Translations under genes and position numbers: made by a program
Shown: in pieces, positions 60,980 to 64,000 of the stretch
Position numbering within the stretch: position 1 is the stretch's first letter
Layout: each line of letters begins with the position of its first letter
The notes under the pieces: generated by a model
What the model saw: only the letters and a program-made list of their open reading frames with translations
Told to the model about the DNA's origin: nothing
The model's database searches: none
NCBI GenBank assembly: GCA_021775255.1
Contig: JAJFIA010000014.1
Location: 1-64,000 of the forward strand
DNA from: Roseovarius sp.
GTDB taxonomy: Bacteria > Pseudomonadota > Alphaproteobacteria > Rhodobacterales > Rhodobacteraceae
Length of the DNA stretch: 64,000 nucleotides
Reading direction: 5' to 3'

Positions 60980-62284
60980 ATGATCACCCTTGAAACTGAC
61001 TGGTCGGTTGAGGCAACGGCAGAACGCCGGGAAAAATATTATGCGGCGTCGCAGCAAAAGTTTGTGCCGTTTCGCGAGCCGATGGTTTTCACCAAAGGCG
61101 AGATGCAATATTTATGGGATGCGGACGGGCGCAGATATATTGATCTTCTGGCGATGAATGTCTGTATCTCGGTGGGGCATGCCCATCCCAAAGTGGTGGC
61201 GGCGGCCTGTGCGCAAGCCGCCGAGCTGACCCATTGCACCACGATGTTTTACCATCCGGTGCCGGCGCATTTTGCCGAGGAGCTGGCGGCGGTGATGCCG
61301 AAGGGCCACGATTGGGTGGTGCATTTCACCAATTCGGGTGCCGAGGCGATTGATCTGGCGATGACCATGGCACGCGGGTTTACCGGCAATCTGGATTTGC
61401 TTTCATTGCGCACCGCCTATCACGGGCCAACGGCGGCGGCGCAATCGGTAACGGGTATCGCCGGATGGCGGCACCCCGGAATGCCCGGTAATGTGGCGTT
61501 TGTGGCCGAGCCGAACCAATATCGCGGGGTGTTTGGCGCGGGTGCGCAGCCTTATCTGGATGAGATTGACCGCACCATTGCCACCGCCACCACCGGGCAG
61601 ATTGCGGGCATGCTGATCGAGCCGGTGCAAGGCTATGGCGGGGTGATTGCGATGCCGCCGGGCTATATCAGCGGTGCCGCGGAACGGGTGCGCGCGGCGG
61701 GTGGACTTTTGATCATTGATGAGGTGCAAACCGGCTTTGGCCGCACCGGTGATCATATGTGGGGGTTTGAGGCCGATGGCGTGATCCCTGATATCGTGGT
61801 GATGGCCAAGGGCATCGGCAATGGCTTTCCTTTGGGTGCTGTGGTGGTGCGCAAGCAGATTGCCGAACCGATGCGCGATAAATTCATGTTCCACACATAT
61901 GGGGCCAATCCAACGACCTGTGCCGCCGGGCGGGCGGTGTTGCAGGTGATCCATGAGGAAAAACTGCAGGAAAATTCGCGCATTGTGGGCGCGGCTTTGC
62001 TGCAGAGGTTGCAGGATTTGCAGACCCGGCATGCCTCTATTGGCGACGTGCGCGGGCGCGGGCTTATGCTGGCGATTGAGATGGTGAAAGACCGCAAAAC
62101 CAAAGAGCCTGACCCGGCGATTACCGCTCAGGTTTTTGAAAATTGCCGCGAGGCGGGGCTGATCCTGTCAAAATCGGGGCCAAATCAATCTATTTTGCGC
62201 ATGGTGCCGCCAATGTGCCTGAACTTGCGCGATGTTGATCTGGTAGCCGAGGGGCTGGACCGGGCCTTTGCGGCTTTATCGTGA
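60980..62284 (+). CDS. Class III aminotransferase (alanine-glyoxylate aminotransferase-like)
   Basis: A 434-residue PLP enzyme of subgroup II. The PLP lysine lies in VVMAKGIGNGFPLGAVV, the aspartate for the ring nitrogen in LLIIDEVQTGFGRTG, and ISVGHAHPKVVAA and HFTNSGAEAIDLAM are typical. The whole matches AGXT2-like or 4-aminobutyrate/2,2-dialkylglycine-type transaminases; glyoxylate as acceptor is my guess. The start is the ATG at 60980 with GGAGAG upstream. It sits between dgt and argS, which are usually neighbours in Rhodobacterales, so it may be an insertion in the lineage. Confidence 0.87.
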   Translation: MITLETDWSVEATAERREKYYAASQQKFVPFREPMVFTKGEMQYLWDADGRRYIDLLAMNVCISVGHAHPKVVAAACAQAAELTHCTTMFYHPVPAHFAEELAAVMPKGHDWVVHFTNSGAEAIDLAMTMARGFTGNLDLLSLRTAYHGPTAAAQSVTGIAGWRHPGMPGNVAFVAEPNQYRGVFGAGAQPYLDEIDRTIATATTGQIAGMLIEPVQGYGGVIAMPPGYISGAAERVRAAGGLLIIDEVQTGFGRTGDHMWGFEADGVIPDIVVMAKGIGNGFPLGAVVVRKQIAEPMRDKFMFHTYGANPTTCAAGRAVLQVIHEEKLQENSRIVGAALLQRLQDLQTRHASIGDVRGRGLMLAIEMVKDRKTKEPDPAITAQVFENCREAGLILSKSGPNQSILRMVPPMCLNLRDVDLVAEGLDRAFAALS

Positions 62285-62297
62285 AGCCCGGGCCCTG

Positions 62298-62325
62298 TTG
62301 ACGCCGCCCTTGGGCGTGCTAAACC
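62298..62325 (+). promoter_or_regulatory. Possible argS promoter
   Basis: TTGACG (62298-62303) and TAAACC (62320-62325) with a 16-bp spacer, between the aminotransferase and argS. The -10 is weak (3 of 6). Confidence 0.3.
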
Positions 62326-62350
62326 CGCGCGGATAATGAGGATGTGAAAC

Positions 62351-64000
62351 ATGAACCTGTTCAGCGATATTCGGGCGTTGGTCTTGAAGGCACTTGGCGA
62401 ATTGCAGGCGGAGGGCGCGCTGCCCCCGGATCTTGGGTTTGACAATGTCGCCGTCGAGCCGCCGCGCGATGCGGCGCATGGCGATATGGCCACAAATGCA
62501 GCGATGGTGCTGGCCAAACCGGCAGGCCTGAAGCCAAGGGATGTGGCCGAGGCGCTGGCGGCAAAGCTGGAAGGGGATGCGCGCATCACCGGTGCCGAGG
62601 TTGCCGGGCCGGGATTTCTGAACCTTCGGCTGGCGCATGATGTATGGCACGAAATTTTGCGCGATGTGCTGCAAAGCGGTACTGATTTTGGCCGTTCGGA
62701 TATGGGGCAGGGTGCCCGCGTCAACGTGGAATTTGTCAGCGCCAATCCAACCGGGCCTTTGCATGTGGGCCACACGAGGGGCGCGGTGTTTGGCGATGCT
62801 TTGGCAAGTTTGCTGGATTTCACCGGTCATGATGTGACCCGCGAATATTACATCAATGACGGCGGCGCGCAGGTCGATGTCTTGGCGCGGTCGGTTTACC
62901 TGCGCTATCTTGAGGCCCATGGGCAGGCTGTGGCCTTTGAAGACGGCACCTATCCCGGCGATTACCTGATTGCTGTGGGTGAGGCGCTGAAGGATGAGGT
63001 GGGCGCGGCTTATGTCGATCAGCCCGAGGCGGTGTGGCTGGCGGAACTGCGGGCCTATGCCACCGATGCGATGATGGATCTGATCCGCAGTGATCTCAAG
63101 GCGCTTGGTGTTGAGATGGATGTGTTCTACTCGGAAAAATCGCTGTATGGCACCGGGCGGATCGAGCAGGCGCTGGCTGTACTGGACGAAAAAGGCCTGA
63201 TTTATGAGGGCGTTCTGGAACCCCCCAAGGGTAAAAAGCCCGAAGGCTGGGAGCCGCGTGAGCAAACCTTGTTCCGCTCATCCGAGCACGGCGATGATGT
63301 GGACCGTCCGGTGAAAAAATCCGATGGCGGCTGGACCTATTTTGCCCCCGATATTGCCTATCATTACGACAAGATCACAAGAGGCTTTGATGCGCTTATT
63401 GATGTGTTGGGCGCGGATCATGGCGGCTATGTCAAACGCATGAAGGCGGCGGTGTCGGCGCTGTCGGATGGCAAGGTGCCGCTGGATATCAAGCTTTGTC
63501 AACTGGTGCGTTTGTATAAAAACGGGCAACCCTTCAAGATGTCGAAACGCGCCGGCACATTTGTCATGCTCCGGGATGTGGTTGATCTGGTGGGGCCGGA
63601 TGTCACGCGGTTTGTCATGCTCACCCGCAAAAACGACGCGCCGCTGGACTTTGATTTTGACAAGGTGACCGAGCAATCCAAGGACAATCCGGTATTTTAC
63701 GTACAATATGCCAATGCGCGGGTGCAGTCGGTTTTGCGCAAGGCGGATGAGGCGGGGATTGATGTGTCGGACGCGGGTTTGCAGGCGGCGGATCACAGCA
63801 TCCTGACCCATGAGGCCGAGCTTAACGTCTTGAAAAAGCTGGCGGAATGGCCGCGCCTTGTGGAAATTGCCGGGCGCACCCATGAGCCGCACCGGGTGGC
63901 GTTTTATCTGTTTGAGCTGGCAAGTGCGCTGCATTCCCTGTGGAACCGGGGCCATGACGAGGCCGATTTGCGCTTCTTGCAGGAGGGTAATGCGGCCACG
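62351..64000 (+). CDS. argS: Arginine--tRNA ligase, 3' end cut by the window
   Basis: The first 550 codons of a class I aminoacyl-tRNA synthetase; the family's usual length is about 580, so only the last 30 or so residues are outside. The N-terminal tRNA-recognition domain (about 1-100) precedes [15 protein letters not shown] (the HIGH motif, about 130-144), with [10 protein letters not shown] after it, and [13 protein letters not shown] (KMSK, about 395-407). The anticodon-binding domain begins near 460. Start ATG 62351 with GAGGATG upstream. No stop occurs before 64000. Confidence 0.95.
   Translation, partial: MNLFSDIRALVLKALGELQAEGALPPDLGFDNVAVEPPRDAAHGDMATNAAMVLAKPAGLKPRDVAEALAAKLEGDARITGAEVAGPGFLNLRLAHDVWHEILRDVLQSGTDFGRSDMGQGARVNVEFVSANPTGPLHVGHTRGAVFGDALASLLDFTGHDVTREYYINDGGAQVDVLARSVYLRYLEAHGQAVAFEDGTYPGDYLIAVGEALKDEVGAAYVDQPEAVWLAELRAYATDAMMDLIRSDLKALGVEMDVFYSEKSLYGTGRIEQALAVLDEKGLIYEGVLEPPKGKKPEGWEPREQTLFRSSEHGDDVDRPVKKSDGGWTYFAPDIAYHYDKITRGFDALIDVLGADHGGYVKRMKAAVSALSDGKVPLDIKLCQLVRLYKNGQPFKMSKRAGTFVMLRDVVDLVGPDVTRFVMLTRKNDAPLDFDFDKVTEQSKDNPVFYVQYANARVQSVLRKADEAGIDVSDAGLQAADHSILTHEAELNVLKKLAEWPRLVEIAGRTHEPHRVAFYLFELASALHSLWNRGHDEADLRFLQEGNAAT

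Noticed and set aside
62185..63955. Large minus-strand frames opposite argS
   Set aside because: argS is open on the plus strand to the window end with the full set of synthetase motifs; the minus frames are its shadows.

Overview
The window is a GC-rich chromosomal segment of an alphaproteobacterium, most probably a marine member of the Rhodobacterales (Roseobacter group). I base this on family content and gene order: an iscA-type carrier / dGTPase / argS neighbourhood, a Fur regulator without the C-terminal CxxC pairs, glxBCD-like glutamate-synthase subunits with a type III glutamine synthetase, a DctPQM TRAP operon, holC beside pepA, and small proteins typical of that group. No rRNA, tRNA, CRISPR array, insertion sequence or prophage was seen.

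Layout. 1-3.3 kb: the 3' end of one RTX protein gene, a strong terminator, a small secreted protein and a complete S8 protease with RTX repeats whose last 153 bp copy the first gene's end, so this is a tandem RTX family. 3.4-7 kb: PIN-domain protein, membrane M48 protease, an M24-fold protein without the usual metal ligands, and an orphan radical SAM enzyme. 7-12.2 kb: zwf-pgl-pgi (G6P oxidation and isomerisation), convergent with enolase across a paired palindromic repeat. 12.2-20.5 kb: DMT transporter, Fur/Mur-like regulator, DEAD-box helicase, CPA1 antiporter, an EEP-family phosphatase, a membrane protein, SelO and MazG. 20.5-26.3 kb: M20 amidohydrolase + agmatinase, DUF1499, prfA-prmC behind a strongly structured leader, and DUF4167.

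26.3-33.8 kb (minus strand): one compact operon, lptF-lptG-lptD-surA-pdxA-rsmA, combining LPS export, outer-membrane folding, vitamin B6 synthesis and 16S rRNA methylation. It is divergent from pepA-holC. 36-41.7 kb (minus): a TRAP transporter operon extended with an amidase, a 65-residue membrane protein and a 2-hydroxyacid dehydrogenase, which suggests uptake and breakdown of an organic acid or amide. 41.9-45.1 kb: a lipase-like lipoprotein with an unclear start, divergent from an MFS transporter across a region rich in inverted repeats. 45-49 kb: retropepsin-like protease, MarC, ABC-F ATPase, ndk, and an unlisted 47-residue Pro/Gln-rich protein.

50-53.4 kb: a LysR-controlled catabolic set (aldehyde dehydrogenase, LLM flavin oxidoreductase, alpha/beta hydrolase). 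53.5-58.5 kb: an XRE-cupin regulator followed by glxB-glxC-glxD-glnT, homologous to the N-methylglutamate synthase / gamma-glutamylmethylamide synthetase systems of methylamine metabolism but with no N-methylglutamate dehydrogenase genes. 58.5-64 kb: exonuclease III, an A-type Fe-S carrier, dGTPase, a class III aminotransferase and argS (cut by the window end). The observations most worth following are the hairpin that can bury the prfA ribosome-binding site, the dyad-rich lipase/MFS region, the reduced glx-glnT locus, the M24 pseudo-metallopeptidase and the 47-residue protein.
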